Positions 7,878 to 16,685 of a DNA stretch of 48,554 nt are shown piece after piece (positions within the stretch are counted from its first letter, which is position 1; the number at the start of each line of letters is the position of its first letter). Origin of the DNA: CAZAMP01 sp964486455 (GTDB taxonomy: Bacteria > Eisenbacteria > RBG-16-71-46 > CAZAMP01); contig CAZAMP010000032.1 of the NCBI GenBank assembly GCA_964486455.1, forward strand, positions 1 through 48,554, in the 5' to 3' direction. The position numbers and the translations under genes were made by a program. Under the pieces are notes generated by a model. That model saw only the letters and a program-made list of their open reading frames with translations. It made no database searches and was not told the DNA's origin.

Positions 7878-9500
7878 ATGCTCCGCACCTGCCTCACCTG
7901 CTGTCTCCTGAACGTGGCACTCACGGGCGCGGCGTCGGGTGCCGATATCACCACGACGCTCGTGCTCGATTCCTCGGGCACGCGCATCGAGACCGTCACC
8001 TCGCCGAGCGAAACGCGCCCGGAGGGCGAATCGAATCGCGCGAGCGACGACGGAAACGATGTCATCTGGCACCGCACGTTCTCCGACGCCACATACACGA
8101 CGACCGACATATCGTCCGCGGAGCATCGGCTGTTCGCCGGTACGTACTTGAATCCCCCGAAGGAGACCGAACTCATTCCGCTCGACGGAGACGGGACTCC
8201 CGACTGGGTATTCCCGGGCACTCACTTCAAGGTGTCGGCCGCACGCGACTCGGATGCTCTCGCCGCCGTCGACTACTCCAGCGGCGATCAGAAGGCGACC
8301 GTGATCAAGTGGCACGCGGATTCCTCCGTCCCCGATTGGACCTACGCGATCGCCCCCTGCACGATGGCCGGCGGTCGAACGATCGCCGTGTCGGAGGACG
8401 GCTCCACGATCGCCGTCATCGTGACCATTCAGGCCGCCGAGAACTACGCGCGCGCCTACCTCTTCGATGCCGCGTCCTCGACGCTCCTCGGGTCCTACGA
8501 CGCCCCGGCCGGAACATTCGCCCGCAACCTCGACATCACCGACGACGGCGCCTACATCGCGTTCGTCGCCGGCACACTCGTAGTGGTCGTTGACCGAGAC
8601 GCCGATGCGATCCGGGGCACCGTGGACATGGGGGCGTCAACCGAGCCGGTCGCGATATCGAACGACGGCAACACCATCGCCTACGGTTGGACTCGCCTCT
8701 ACGTGAGGGAGTGGAACGGATCAGATTACGTGATCGTCTGGTCGCTGCACGGCGGCCTGTTTTCGCTGAGAAGCTGCAACTTCTCATCCGACGGAGGCAC
8801 ATTTGGCGCCGCCTGGTATCGAAATACCTTCCTGCAGAATCGATTGCAGCTCTTCGATCCGTCCTCCTCGTCCCCGATCTGGACCTACGACTACACACCG
8901 GGCGCCGGAAGCTACCAGGATATCCCGACCGACGTGGAGCTGACGGCGGACGGTAGCTACATCGTCGTCGGATCCTGGGGAGATCAGCTGAACACCAATC
9001 CCGAGGTTCACGTCTTCTCGCGCGATATCCCGTACCCGCTCATGACCGTCGACACCCCGGGCTCGGTATTCGACGTGGACATCGCGGCGGGCGATGGAAC
9101 GGAGGCCTACGTAACCGCATGCGGTAAGCACATTCACGCAAACGAGAACGGCCGCGGGGGCGACCTCTACTCCATTCGGATCGACGGTCCGGTCACCGTC
9201 GGAGACGGCCCGATGGGACCGGCGGCCGCGATCTCGCTGGCGGCCCGACCGAACCCGCTACGGGGATTCGGCACGCTCGAGCTCCGGCTGGCCGACCCGA
9301 CAACAGGGCAGGTCGCGATCTACGCGCCATCGGGAACGCTGGTCCGCCGGCTGGCTTCGGGCGCCCTCGACGCCGGAACGCACACGTTCCACTGGGACGG
9401 CCGAAACACCATTGGGCGCATCGCCGCCCCCGGCGTTTATCTGCTCCAGGCGGAGACGGCCGCCGGTGTCGCCGCCGACCGGATAATCCTCCTGAGATGA
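7878..9500 (+). CDS. Secreted beta-propeller-like protein with FlgD/T9SS-like C-terminal domain
   Basis: A 540-residue exported protein with a signal peptide in residues 1-22 (ends TGAASGA). The middle (about 60-440) contains repeated segments of the form VSEDGSTIAVIV, ITDDGAYIAFVAG, ISNDGNTIAYGW and LTADGSYIVVGSW, spaced like the blades of a WD40/PQQ-type propeller. The last ~80 residues are a FlgD/T9SS-like Ig module: RPNPLRGFGTLELRL, VAIYAPSGTLVRRL, FHWDGRN, GVYLLQAE and the terminal tail RIILLR. This tail is probably a sorting signal to the cell surface. AGGGGG at 7865-7870 is a good ribosome binding site. The propeller ligand cannot be judged. The gene is flanked by hairpins on both sides, suggesting a single-gene transcript. 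Confidence 0.8.
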   Translation: MLRTCLTCCLLNVALTGAASGADITTTLVLDSSGTRIETVTSPSETRPEGESNRASDDGNDVIWHRTFSDATYTTTDISSAEHRLFAGTYLNPPKETELIPLDGDGTPDWVFPGTHFKVSAARDSDALAAVDYSSGDQKATVIKWHADSSVPDWTYAIAPCTMAGGRTIAVSEDGSTIAVIVTIQAAENYARAYLFDAASSTLLGSYDAPAGTFARNLDITDDGAYIAFVAGTLVVVVDRDADAIRGTVDMGASTEPVAISNDGNTIAYGWTRLYVREWNGSDYVIVWSLHGGLFSLRSCNFSSDGGTFGAAWYRNTFLQNRLQLFDPSSSSPIWTYDYTPGAGSYQDIPTDVELTADGSYIVVGSWGDQLNTNPEVHVFSRDIPYPLMTVDTPGSVFDVDIAAGDGTEAYVTACGKHIHANENGRGGDLYSIRIDGPVTVGDGPMGPAAAISLAARPNPLRGFGTLELRLADPTTGQVAIYAPSGTLVRRLASGALDAGTHTFHWDGRNTIGRIAAPGVYLLQAETAAGVAADRIILLR

Positions 9501-9507
9501 GCCTTCC

Positions 9508-9533
9508 GAGGGGGCTCCGTCGAGGGCCCCCTC
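9508..9533 (+). terminator. Terminator-like hairpin
   Basis: GAGGGGGC (9508-9515) pairs with GCCCCCTC (9526-9533) eight bases after the stop of the propeller gene. There is no U-run, but its position directly after a stop codon supports transcript ending. Confidence 0.5.
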
Positions 9534-9646
9534 CTGGCAACCTCACCCCTTACGAGGGAACCATCCCCTTACTTAAGACATTCTTCACGCAACGTGCAGT
9601 TCTTCTCATGGCCAATATTCGGAGATCGTGCTACCCTTTTTAGCCG

Positions 9647-9670
9647 CAAGACTGGATGTAAAGTCTTGCC
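9647..9670. promoter_or_regulatory. Inverted repeat upstream of korD
   Basis: GCAAGACT (9647-9654) and AGTCTTGC (9663-9670) are a perfect 8-base inverted repeat with an 8-base centre, about 70 bases before the kor operon in an otherwise AT-richer intergenic stretch. It could be an operator or a leader hairpin. No regulator can be named. Confidence 0.4.
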
Positions 9671-9741
9671 GTTCCGATTATTGTGGCTATGCAAGGTAGC
9701 GGTCGGGCGGGCACCAAGCCGGGTGTTCATCTGGAGGAAAA

Positions 9742-9960
9742 ATGGAGCCATCGACCGAAGTCGACAAAGAAACGGACACCATTCCCAAGATCATAATCCG
9801 AGAGGATTGGTGCAAGGGATGCGAGTTCTGTGTCGTCTTCTGCCCGAAAGATGTATTGAAGATGGAAGGTGTTCTGCCTGTCGTAGTCGACGCGACGAAG
9901 TGCACACGATGCCCGATGTGCGTCGCCGTGTGTCCGGACTTCGCGATCAAGGTGGAGTAA
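9742..9960 (+). CDS. korD: 2-oxoacid:ferredoxin oxidoreductase, delta subunit (2x[4Fe-4S] ferredoxin)
   Basis: A 72-residue ferredoxin with two cluster-binding motifs, CKGCEFCVVFCP and CTRCPMCVAVCP, each giving three Cys plus the distal Cys-Pro needed for two [4Fe-4S] centres. It is the first gene of a D-A-B-C operon and would pass electrons from the catalytic subunits to soluble ferredoxin. A GGAGG site precedes the ATG by about 6 bases. The gap to korA is 4 bases. Confidence 0.92.
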   Translation: MEPSTEVDKETDTIPKIIIREDWCKGCEFCVVFCPKDVLKMEGVLPVVVDATKCTRCPMCVAVCPDFAIKVE

Positions 9961-9964
9961 GAGG

Positions 9965-11140
9965 ATGGGTGTCACTACGGGAACGGAGTCCAGCGTCATG
10001 ACGAAGCGCACCAACAAGACCGTGCGCGTGATGACGGGTAACGAGGCGGTCGCGGAGGCGGCGGTTGCCGCCGGCGCGCGATTCTTCGCAGGTTATCCCA
10101 TCACACCCTCGTCGGAGATCGCGGAGATCCTCTCCGGTCTCCTCCCACGCGTCGAAGGCAAGTTCATCCAGATGGAGGACGAGATCGGCGCCATGGGCGC
10201 GGTGATCGGCGCGTCGCTCGCCGGTGCGAAGGCCCTGACGGCAACGAGTGGCCCCGGGTTTTCCCTCAAGCAGGAGAACATCGGCTACGCCTGCATGGCT
10301 GAAGTGCCTTGCCTCATCGTGAACGTGATGCGGGGCGGGCCGAGCACGGGTCTGCCAACGCTTCCGGCACAGGGTGACGTGATGCAGGCGCGATGGGGAA
10401 CGCATGGTGACCATCAGATCATCGCGTTGTGTCCTCGGGGCGTGCGCGAAGCCTACGATCTCACGATCGAGTCGTTCAATCTCTCCGAGATCTACCGCAC
10501 GCCGGTCGTGCTGCTTCTCGACGAGATCGTGGGGCACGTGAATGAAAAGGTGACGCTGCCCGACAAGATCCGAGTAGTCGAACGGGCGAAGGCCGATCCG
10601 ACAAAGAAGTACTTGCCCTACGCAAACAGCGAAAACGACGTTCCTCCGATGCTCAGCTTCGGTGAAGGCGTCCGCTTCCATGTAACCGGACTCGCGCACG
10701 ACGAGACCGGTTTCCCGACCAACGATCCCAAGAAAATCGACCACTTGGTTCGCCGCCTCGATCGAAAGATCAAGCGGTTTGCCGAGGACATCATCCGGGT
10801 CGACGAGCAGCACGACGAGGGCGCCAAGGTCGGCGTGTTCGCATACGGATCGACGGCCCGCTCTGCGTCGCGCGCGACGCAGATGGCCCGTGAAGAAGGG
10901 ATCCCGGTCGCGTTTGTCTCCCCAACGACGCTGTGGCCGTTCCCCGAACGGGCGGTAGCGCGGCTCGGCGAGCTCGTGCCGCACATCGTGGTTCCGGAGA
11001 TGAACCTGGGACAGATGGCCCATGAAGTGGAGTGGGCGGTCGGACGCCAGTCCGAGGTCCACCGCATCAACCGCATCGACGGGGAGCCGATTCACCCGAC
11101 GACAATCCTGGAGAAGCTCCGGGAGGTGGTGAAGTCATGA
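9965..11140 (+). CDS. korA: 2-oxoglutarate:ferredoxin oxidoreductase, alpha subunit
   Basis: A 391-residue alpha subunit that contributes to the thiamine-diphosphate and CoA sites of the complex oxidising 2-oxoglutarate to succinyl-CoA with ferredoxin reduction. Visible hallmarks are MTGNEAVAEAAVAAGARFF, GYPITPSSEI, MEDEIGAMGAVIGASLAG and TSGPGFSLKQE. There is no fused gamma domain, in agreement with the separate korC. The start at 9965 has GGAG 8 bases upstream; ATG 9998 (with GGAG at 9984) is an equally good alternative that removes 11 unconserved residues. The stop overlaps the korB start (ATGA). Kor rather than Por or Vor specificity is inferred from overall pattern and operon order. Confidence 0.92.
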   Translation: MGVTTGTESSVMTKRTNKTVRVMTGNEAVAEAAVAAGARFFAGYPITPSSEIAEILSGLLPRVEGKFIQMEDEIGAMGAVIGASLAGAKALTATSGPGFSLKQENIGYACMAEVPCLIVNVMRGGPSTGLPTLPAQGDVMQARWGTHGDHQIIALCPRGVREAYDLTIESFNLSEIYRTPVVLLLDEIVGHVNEKVTLPDKIRVVERAKADPTKKYLPYANSENDVPPMLSFGEGVRFHVTGLAHDETGFPTNDPKKIDHLVRRLDRKIKRFAEDIIRVDEQHDEGAKVGVFAYGSTARSASRATQMAREEGIPVAFVSPTTLWPFPERAVARLGELVPHIVVPEMNLGQMAHEVEWAVGRQSEVHRINRIDGEPIHPTTILEKLREVVKS

Positions 11141-12054
11141 CAACGACGAACAAGAAGAAAACACAAGACGTCGAATACGAGTCCTATCTCAGGCTCGATA
11201 AGTTCCCCCTGATCTGGTGTCCCGGATGCGGCGACGGCATCGTGCTCAAGTCGATGATCCGCGTGATCGACAAGCTCGGCCTGTCGAAGGACGACGTGTC
11301 GATGGTATCGGGGATCGGATGCTCCAGCCGACTTCCCGGCTACGTGGACTTCAACACGCTGCACACGACCCACGGTCGCCCCATCGCTTTCGCGACTGGC
11401 GTCAAGCTCGCGAATCCCGATCTCAATGTGATCGTGGTGACCGGTGACGGTGATGCCACGGCGATCGGCGGGAACCACTTCATTCACGCTGCGCGTCGGA
11501 ACATCGACATCACGGTCATTCTTTTCAACAACTGGATCTACGGCATGACCGGCGGCCAGGCATCCCCCACGACGCCACAGGGTCTGCGTGCGACGACGAC
11601 ACCGGACGGCAATCCGGAATCATCGTTCGACATCTCCGGCCTCGCCATCGCGGCCGGCGCCTCGTACGTGGCGCGCGGCAGCGTCACGCACCCGCTCCGC
11701 CTCGACATGTACATCCAGGCGGGCATTCAGAAGAAGGGGTTCGCGCTGATCGAAGCGTTCACCCCGTGCCCGACCGCGTTCGGCCGTCAGAACAAGATGG
11801 GGTCGGCCGCCGGACTCATGGAATGGCTCAAAGAGAGCACCGTGGACGTCCGCAAGGCGAAGAACATGACCGAGGAAGAGCTTGAGGGTAAGATGCTCAC
11901 CGGGGTGTTGACGGACATCAAGAAGCCGGAGTACATCGAGCAGTACGACATCATGGTGGAACGGCTCTCCAAGGACAGGTCAGGTATTCCGGCCATGCCT
12001 GAGCGCGAAGTGGTCGCGGCTTCGGCTGTGGCGGCGGGAGGAGTAAAGCGATGA
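11137..12054 (+). CDS. korB: 2-oxoglutarate:ferredoxin oxidoreductase, beta subunit
   Basis: A 305-residue beta subunit that binds thiamine diphosphate and a [4Fe-4S] cluster. WCPGCGDGIV and GIGCSSR provide the cluster cysteines. The TPP motif GDGDATAIGG ends in ILFNN as expected, and ASPTTPQG follows. The start at 11137 is chosen because it overlaps the korA stop (ATGA), has GGGAGGTGGT upstream and gives the normal family length; in-frame sequence further upstream lies inside korA. It is coupled to korC by another four-base overlap. Confidence 0.94.
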   Translation: MTTTNKKKTQDVEYESYLRLDKFPLIWCPGCGDGIVLKSMIRVIDKLGLSKDDVSMVSGIGCSSRLPGYVDFNTLHTTHGRPIAFATGVKLANPDLNVIVVTGDGDATAIGGNHFIHAARRNIDITVILFNNWIYGMTGGQASPTTPQGLRATTTPDGNPESSFDISGLAIAAGASYVARGSVTHPLRLDMYIQAGIQKKGFALIEAFTPCPTAFGRQNKMGSAAGLMEWLKESTVDVRKAKNMTEEELEGKMLTGVLTDIKKPEYIEQYDIMVERLSKDRSGIPAMPEREVVAASAVAAGGVKR

Positions 12055-12629
12055 GCTTTCGCTACGAGGTCAGGCTGAGTGGTGAAGGTGGGCAGGGTCT
12101 CGTGCTCGCGGGGAAGATCCTCGCCGAGGCGGCCGCGATCTACGAAGGCATCAACGCCACCCAAAGCCAATCATACGGACCGGAAGCCCGGGGCGGCGCG
12201 AGCCGTTCGGAAGTCATTCTGTCCGATGAAGACATCGATTTCCCGAAGGCCGTTCAGCTCGACCTCCTGCTCGCGCTCACGCAGGAGGCGTGCGACCGCT
12301 ATGTCGGCGATCTAAAACCCCAAGGGATCCTGCTCGTGGACGAGGACGGGGTGAAGTCAAGCCCCGACGGTGTCGACCGTATCTGGCAGGTTCCCATCAT
12401 TCGCAGCGCCCGGCAGAAGCTCGGGCGAAGCATTGTCGGCAACATCGTCGCCCTCGGCATCATCACGCGCATCGCGGCCGTCGTGTCGGAAGATGCGGTT
12501 CGAAACGCGATCCTCGCGCGCGTGCCGAAGGGGACGGAAGACATCAATCTGAAGGCGTTTCAGCTGGGGCTCGAGATGGCGGACGAAATGCCGACCGCCG
12601 CGAGGGCCGGCGCCGACCAATCGGAATAG
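12051..12629 (+). CDS. korC: 2-oxoglutarate:ferredoxin oxidoreductase, gamma subunit
   Basis: A 192-residue gamma subunit with the family start RLSGEGGQGLVLAGKILAEA and the conserved QSQSYGPEARGGASRSEVI. It completes the KorDABC set, a reversible complex linking the TCA cycle to low-potential ferredoxin. The ATG overlaps the korB stop. The last ~15 residues (rich in Ala and Gly) are not conserved. Confidence 0.93.
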   Translation: MSFRYEVRLSGEGGQGLVLAGKILAEAAAIYEGINATQSQSYGPEARGGASRSEVILSDEDIDFPKAVQLDLLLALTQEACDRYVGDLKPQGILLVDEDGVKSSPDGVDRIWQVPIIRSARQKLGRSIVGNIVALGIITRIAAVVSEDAVRNAILARVPKGTEDINLKAFQLGLEMADEMPTAARAGADQSE

Positions 12630-12665
12630 CAGCGGCATTCACACAAGCAAGCGATCTGCCTTGCC

Positions 12666-15635
12666 ATGATGCGGTACTTTCGACGGCTTGAGCTACGGGC
12701 CCAGGAGCTGGGCAACCACCGGCGGAAGTACATCCACGGGATCGAACGCCACGGCCGACTCCTCATCGACCGTCTCGAGGACGGCAAACGCCTCGATCAA
12801 GTCCATCTGCGCCAGGCCGCGCCTGACATCTCCACAGAGATGGACAACGTACTGGCGGTCGGCAAGAACGAGAAGGAACGGCTGACGCTTCTCGGCTGCT
12901 ACTACGCCCTCCAGTTCCTCCACATGAACATCCGCTCGATCGACATCCTGCGCATGAACGTCGGTGTGTCACGCGACCGCGTGACGGTCTATCGTGAGTT
13001 CCTTCGAAACGCCGGCGAGGAGTTCGGACGGCTCATCGGCGAGTACCTCAAGCGCCTCATGAACATCTTTCTCCCGCTGGAAGAACGACCGGAGTTCGTA
13101 GCGTGCGCGGTGGGCACACGGCTTCACCAGGACGACGTGGACCTCGGCATCGTGGACGACGGATCGGAGGCGCGGGGAGCGCTCAACAAGGCGATCGGCC
13201 GGATGGGCAACGAGATGATGAAGTGGACGAGCGTCCCGGATTTCTATCTCTCGGAGCACATCGGGAATGAAGGCTACTCGGCGTCGATCGAGGAATACCT
13301 GCAGCGCCTCGACGACCAGATCCTCGACTTCGTGAGCGTGAGCGAGATCCTGACCGCCTTCCCCATCATAGGCAGCAAGTCGCTATTCAATCGATTTCGC
13401 AAGCAGGTGCACTCGCGCTACTACTACAGTCGTAGGCCCACGCAGGAGCACGAAGGATACTTGCGCGGAATCCTCGCCGAGCTGGAGTCCTTCCTCCGGT
13501 GGCCGCGTGTACCGGAGCGGATGAACCCCAAGGACGACATGCTGCGGCTCGTGATCGGCGTCAACTGCGCATATCGCACGATCTATCGGATCACCGAACC
13601 CGATACCTGGCGCTCTCTCCGAGAGGTCGCGAGCGTTGCGCGCGAGCATAGAGGCCTGTTCGAGGTGCTCGAGCGAAGCTACACGTTCGTGGAGACCTTC
13701 CGCCACCTCTACCAGCAGTTCGTCGCTCAGGAAGAGGAGATCGACCTCACCGACGCCGGACAATGCGACGGTCTCCAGCACGTCGCGCTCGCGATGGGAT
13801 ACGAGAACCTGGGAGTCATCTGGGCGTGGGAGCATCTGGCCGTTGACTATCTGGAGCACGTAAAGGCGGGCCACGAGATCGTGAAGGCGCTCACGCCCGA
13901 CATCGCCCGCCACATCCGAACTCACACGGTGTTCCGCAGCTGGTTCGACGTCAAGAAGGTCCAGGAAGACGGCCGCGATAAGATGAATCTCCCGGTGGAG
14001 TTCCTCCATCAGGTTACGTACTTCGAGGGCATCAAGTACTGGGACGACATTCTGGACGCCCTCGGGGCGCCGGATGGAGTTCTCCTCAGGCGTCTGGTCA
14101 ATGATCTCAAGATTCTGAACCCGACCCGGCGGAAGGACGTTCTCGAGAACTACGCCCGCTGGGGTCACCACACGTTCCACTCGCTGCTGCGACTGTTGAC
14201 GATCCTCGGAGAAAACGAGGCCGAGCTCGAGACGCAGGAGATATTCGACACTCTCAACGAGGCGTTTCTCAGCAGCATCGAGGGCACACCGGATGAAATT
14301 CGGCGGCTCTCCACTCTGTTCGTCCACTACCCCGCCCTGGTTCACCAGTACCTTACGATGCTGGGCGACGATCAATACGCCCGCTTCATCGACAAGATCG
14401 CGGGCGAGGTCTGGGACGCCGAGGTGGCGGTCTGGCGAAACCAGCTTCTCATGCTATGCGACGTCCACAGCAAGGCCAGCCGATACTTCCGGCGTACGAT
14501 CGAGTCCGTCGCCAAACGGCACCCGGAGTACCTGAAACACTTCAGCGATCCGGATAAACTCGGCCAGATCGCGAAGGGGATCCTTGCGGAAGTGATGCGG
14601 CTCCCCTCCCCGGAAGACAAGAAGCGCTCGCTCGGCCTTTACTACGACGTCGAGTTTCTCCGCATCGGCTTGTCGACACTACAGGGCGCGCCGGTGCCCC
14701 TCGTGGACGCGGAGTTCACCGAGTTCTCGGACCTCTTCCTGGAGCTGCTCTTCAATATCTGCAAGACGGAGGTGGATCGGGAGCGGGGGCGGCGGATTCT
14801 GACGCACGACCACCTGGCGCTATTCGTCGCGGGCGGTCATGCGCGCGGCCGGGCGCTTCAGGACGACTACGATCTGATCCTGCTGCTGAACTCGGACTCC
14901 GAGTCGATGTACGAATACTCCAACCGGATCGCGACGCGGCTCAACCGCGAGATCACGCGCCGCGGAATCATGCCGCAGTATCGCTTGGCGGATCGATTCG
15001 GCGGGTACGTCACGCGATTCTCCGAGCTCAGGCGCTTCCTCTCGGGAGCATCGCCGGACGACGCTTATGTCGAGATGGCGCAGCTCGTCGGGGCCCGCCT
15101 CATAGTCGGCAGCAGCCGCCTGGAGGACGCCTTCTACGAGAAGATCGTCGAGAAGTGCGTCTACAAGCAGAAGGACAAGTTCGTCCGGCTGGTCGCGGGT
15201 GAGATCGCGTCGCGGCACGAGTACGAGCTGCAGGCGACCGGCTCCGGCACCTGCGACATCAAGGAATGTCGCGGCGGCCTCAGGGACCTCGAGATGGCGA
15301 TGCTCATCTGGAAGGTCGTGTACGAAATCCGCGAGCCCATCGGCGGGCAGTTTTGGGAGGTTCTCGCCGAGCGTAACCCGGATCGCTCCGAGGAGTTCGA
15401 GAACCTGATGAAGTCCTACCAGTTCCTGAACCGTCTGCGTGATCTGTATCGGCTTTCCGTGGCGCCGGTGAACGTTCTCGACGAGAATGAGTTCCACCGC
15501 CCGGCTCGGATCATGGGCTATGAAGAGCGGGACGGGAAGTCGCCCGCAGAGCGTCTGGCGGGGTATTATGTGAAACATCGCGAACAGGTGGCGCGCAGAT
15601 TGAGCGCGCTAGTCAAGGAAGTGGCCGCGACCTAG
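12666..15635 (+). CDS. Large GlnD-like nucleotidyltransferase-domain protein
   Basis: A 989-residue soluble protein. The N-terminal ~700 residues are alpha-helical and unrecognised. Residues 723-736 (GGHARGRALQDDYD) fit the DNA-polymerase-beta nucleotidyltransferase motif with the acidic pair Asp734/Asp736. Residues 864-874 (DIKECRGGLRD) match the motif of GlnD uridylyltransferases and related DUF294 proteins. True GlnD has an N-terminal transferase, an HD domain and two ACT domains. Here the transferase is C-terminal and I see no HD or ACT domain, so it is not a standard PII uridylyltransferase. It follows korC by 36 bases on the same strand and is probably co-transcribed. No ribosome binding site is visible at 12666. 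It may modify a protein partner with a nucleotide; the target is unknown. Confidence 0.72.
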   Translation: MMRYFRRLELRAQELGNHRRKYIHGIERHGRLLIDRLEDGKRLDQVHLRQAAPDISTEMDNVLAVGKNEKERLTLLGCYYALQFLHMNIRSIDILRMNVGVSRDRVTVYREFLRNAGEEFGRLIGEYLKRLMNIFLPLEERPEFVACAVGTRLHQDDVDLGIVDDGSEARGALNKAIGRMGNEMMKWTSVPDFYLSEHIGNEGYSASIEEYLQRLDDQILDFVSVSEILTAFPIIGSKSLFNRFRKQVHSRYYYSRRPTQEHEGYLRGILAELESFLRWPRVPERMNPKDDMLRLVIGVNCAYRTIYRITEPDTWRSLREVASVAREHRGLFEVLERSYTFVETFRHLYQQFVAQEEEIDLTDAGQCDGLQHVALAMGYENLGVIWAWEHLAVDYLEHVKAGHEIVKALTPDIARHIRTHTVFRSWFDVKKVQEDGRDKMNLPVEFLHQVTYFEGIKYWDDILDALGAPDGVLLRRLVNDLKILNPTRRKDVLENYARWGHHTFHSLLRLLTILGENEAELETQEIFDTLNEAFLSSIEGTPDEIRRLSTLFVHYPALVHQYLTMLGDDQYARFIDKIAGEVWDAEVAVWRNQLLMLCDVHSKASRYFRRTIESVAKRHPEYLKHFSDPDKLGQIAKGILAEVMRLPSPEDKKRSLGLYYDVEFLRIGLSTLQGAPVPLVDAEFTEFSDLFLELLFNICKTEVDRERGRRILTHDHLALFVAGGHARGRALQDDYDLILLLNSDSESMYEYSNRIATRLNREITRRGIMPQYRLADRFGGYVTRFSELRRFLSGASPDDAYVEMAQLVGARLIVGSSRLEDAFYEKIVEKCVYKQKDKFVRLVAGEIASRHEYELQATGSGTCDIKECRGGLRDLEMAMLIWKVVYEIREPIGGQFWEVLAERNPDRSEEFENLMKSYQFLNRLRDLYRLSVAPVNVLDENEFHRPARIMGYEERDGKSPAERLAGYYVKHREQVARRLSALVKEVAAT

Positions 15636-15647
15636 CGGAGGTGAGTC

Positions 15648-15950
15648 ATGCCGATGTTTGTGCTGATGACCAAGCTCGCGCCTGAAGCAGCCAGCGATGC
15701 CGGCGGGCGTCGCGCCCTGGGCAAGGACTGGCTGAGCAAGGTCAAGGGCGCCTGCCCCGAAGTGAAGTGGATCGCCCACTACGCCATCCTCGGGCCCTAC
15801 GACTTCATGGACATCTACGAAGCCCCTGATGTCGAGACCGCGGGACGAGTCTCGTTGATTTCGCGAGCGGGCGGAGCGGTCAGCGCCGAGAGCTGGCAGG
15901 CATTGCCGTACGAGAACTACCTCAAGCTCCTCGAGGAAGTTCAGCCGTAG
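15648..15950 (+). CDS. GYD-domain protein
   Basis: A 100-residue alpha/beta protein with the GYD-family core: MFVLMTKLAPE at the start, WLSKVK and the diagnostic AILGPYDFMDIYEAPD in the middle. The domain is an alpha/beta ferredoxin-like dimer of unknown biochemical role. A strong GGAGGTGA site precedes the ATG. It lies 12 bases after the nucleotidyltransferase gene and ends before a strong terminator, so it is likely the last gene of the kor transcript. Whether it works with the nucleotidyltransferase is open. Confidence 0.85.
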   Translation: MPMFVLMTKLAPEAASDAGGRRALGKDWLSKVKGACPEVKWIAHYAILGPYDFMDIYEAPDVETAGRVSLISRAGGAVSAESWQALPYENYLKLLEEVQP

Positions 15951-15965
15951 CTTCATCTTGATCCT

Positions 15966-15990
15966 CCGGGCCGGACTCGCTCCGGCCCGG
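15966..15990 (+). terminator. Terminator hairpin closing the kor transcript
   Basis: CCGGGCCGGA (15966-15975) pairs perfectly with TCCGGCCCGG (15981-15990) around CTCGC, 16 bases after the GYD stop. A pyrimidine-rich stretch follows, without a pure U-run. Confidence 0.65.
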
Positions 15991-16038
15991 GGACGCCCTC
16001 CTCCTCCTTTCCACTTCAGAATTCCTTCAGAAGAGAAG

Positions 16039-16072
16039 TTGACGGTCGATCATTATGAGCATATGATCATAA
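16039..16072 (+). promoter_or_regulatory. Sigma70 promoter overlapped by a palindromic operator
   Basis: TTGACG (16039-16044), a 17-base spacer and TATGAT (16062-16067) make an excellent promoter. The -10 is covered by the dyad TTATGA-N8-TCATAA (16053-16072), whose centre contains CATATG, so 18 of 20 positions are symmetric. The site lies directly before the DUF134 gene, so auto-regulation by that HTH protein is the natural reading. The predicted start of transcription is at the ribosome binding site (GGAGGT, 16074-16079), giving an extremely short leader. Confidence 0.7.
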
Positions 16073-16084
16073 CGGAGGTCGACG

Positions 16085-16495
16085 ATGGCACGTCCACAGA
16101 CGACACGACGGATCAGGAAAGAGCTGGGAGAGCCCGTGTTCAAGCCTCGGGCGGTTCCGATGTCCGAGCTGGAGATCGTCACGCTCACGCTCGACGGCTT
16201 GGAAGCGCTGAGGCTCGCTGATCTGGAAGGGCTCTATCAGGAAGAGGCCGCCGCGCGAATGGGCGTCTCGCGGGCTACCTACGCGCGGATTCTCACGGCG
16301 GCCAGACAGCGTGTCTCGGAAGCCCTTCTGGGCGGCAAGGCGCTCGCGTTCGTCGGCGGAACCGTGGAGCGCCACGCCGAGAGGCGCTGGCCGTGTCCGG
16401 TCCACGGAAGCTCCAAGCGAAAAGGCCGTGGCTGCCGCTGCCGCCGCAAGCGGGCGCGGTCTTCACGGCGAGAAAAGACAGAGTCCGGCGATTGA
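16085..16495 (+). CDS. DUF134 (UPF0251) family HTH regulator
   Basis: A 136-residue protein with the DUF134 core: FKPRAVPMSELEIVTLTLDG, then EALRLADLEGLYQEEAAARM and the helix-turn-helix segment GVSRATYARILTAARQRVS (about 25-85), followed by LLGGKALAF. The C-terminal ~45 residues are very basic (RKRARSSRR) with four Cys, including a CRC pair. A GGAGGT site precedes the ATG. The family is found beside NifX/NifB-type and metal-related genes, as here. The palindrome over its own promoter suggests it is a DNA-binding autoregulator. Confidence 0.88.
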   Translation: MARPQTTRRIRKELGEPVFKPRAVPMSELEIVTLTLDGLEALRLADLEGLYQEEAAARMGVSRATYARILTAARQRVSEALLGGKALAFVGGTVERHAERRWPCPVHGSSKRKGRGCRCRRKRARSSRREKTESGD

Positions 16496-16520
16496 GCATA
16501 CGACCTGGAGGTTCCCGATC

Positions 16521-16685
16521 ATGCTCGGGCACCGCACGGGTCGCGGATGGGAGAAGAAGAATATGGCCAACGAAGACAAGACCTCTGAACGCGGATCACG
16601 AGCCCGACACGGTTCGGGGCGTGGGGGTGAGAGATGCGGGCGACGGAGAGGACCGAACTCGCGGAGAGTCCCGGGAGCGGAATGA
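16521..16685 (+). CDS. Small Gly/Arg-rich ORF coupled to the NifX-like gene
   Basis: A 54-residue ORF beginning MLGHRTGRGWEKK, with GGAGG 9 bases upstream, ending in a TGA that overlaps the ATG of the next gene (ATGA). The product is rich in Gly and Arg with a single Cys. Small Gly-rich proteins with GTGP/TGRG patterns often accompany DUF134 and NifX-like genes, and this may be a diverged version. An internal ATG at 16563 is an alternative start. The coupling and ribosome binding site support translation; the sequence itself is not clearly conserved. Confidence 0.45.
   Translation: MLGHRTGRGWEKKNMANEDKTSERGSRARHGSGRGGERCGRRRGPNSRRVPGAE

Noticed and set aside
9947..11095. Long minus-strand open frame opposite korA
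   Set aside because: Antisense shadow of a clearly recognised gene, no protein-like features.
15958..16221. Plus-strand ORF running across the DUF134 promoter
   Set aside because: It crosses a terminator hairpin and promoter and overlaps the DUF134 gene in another frame.
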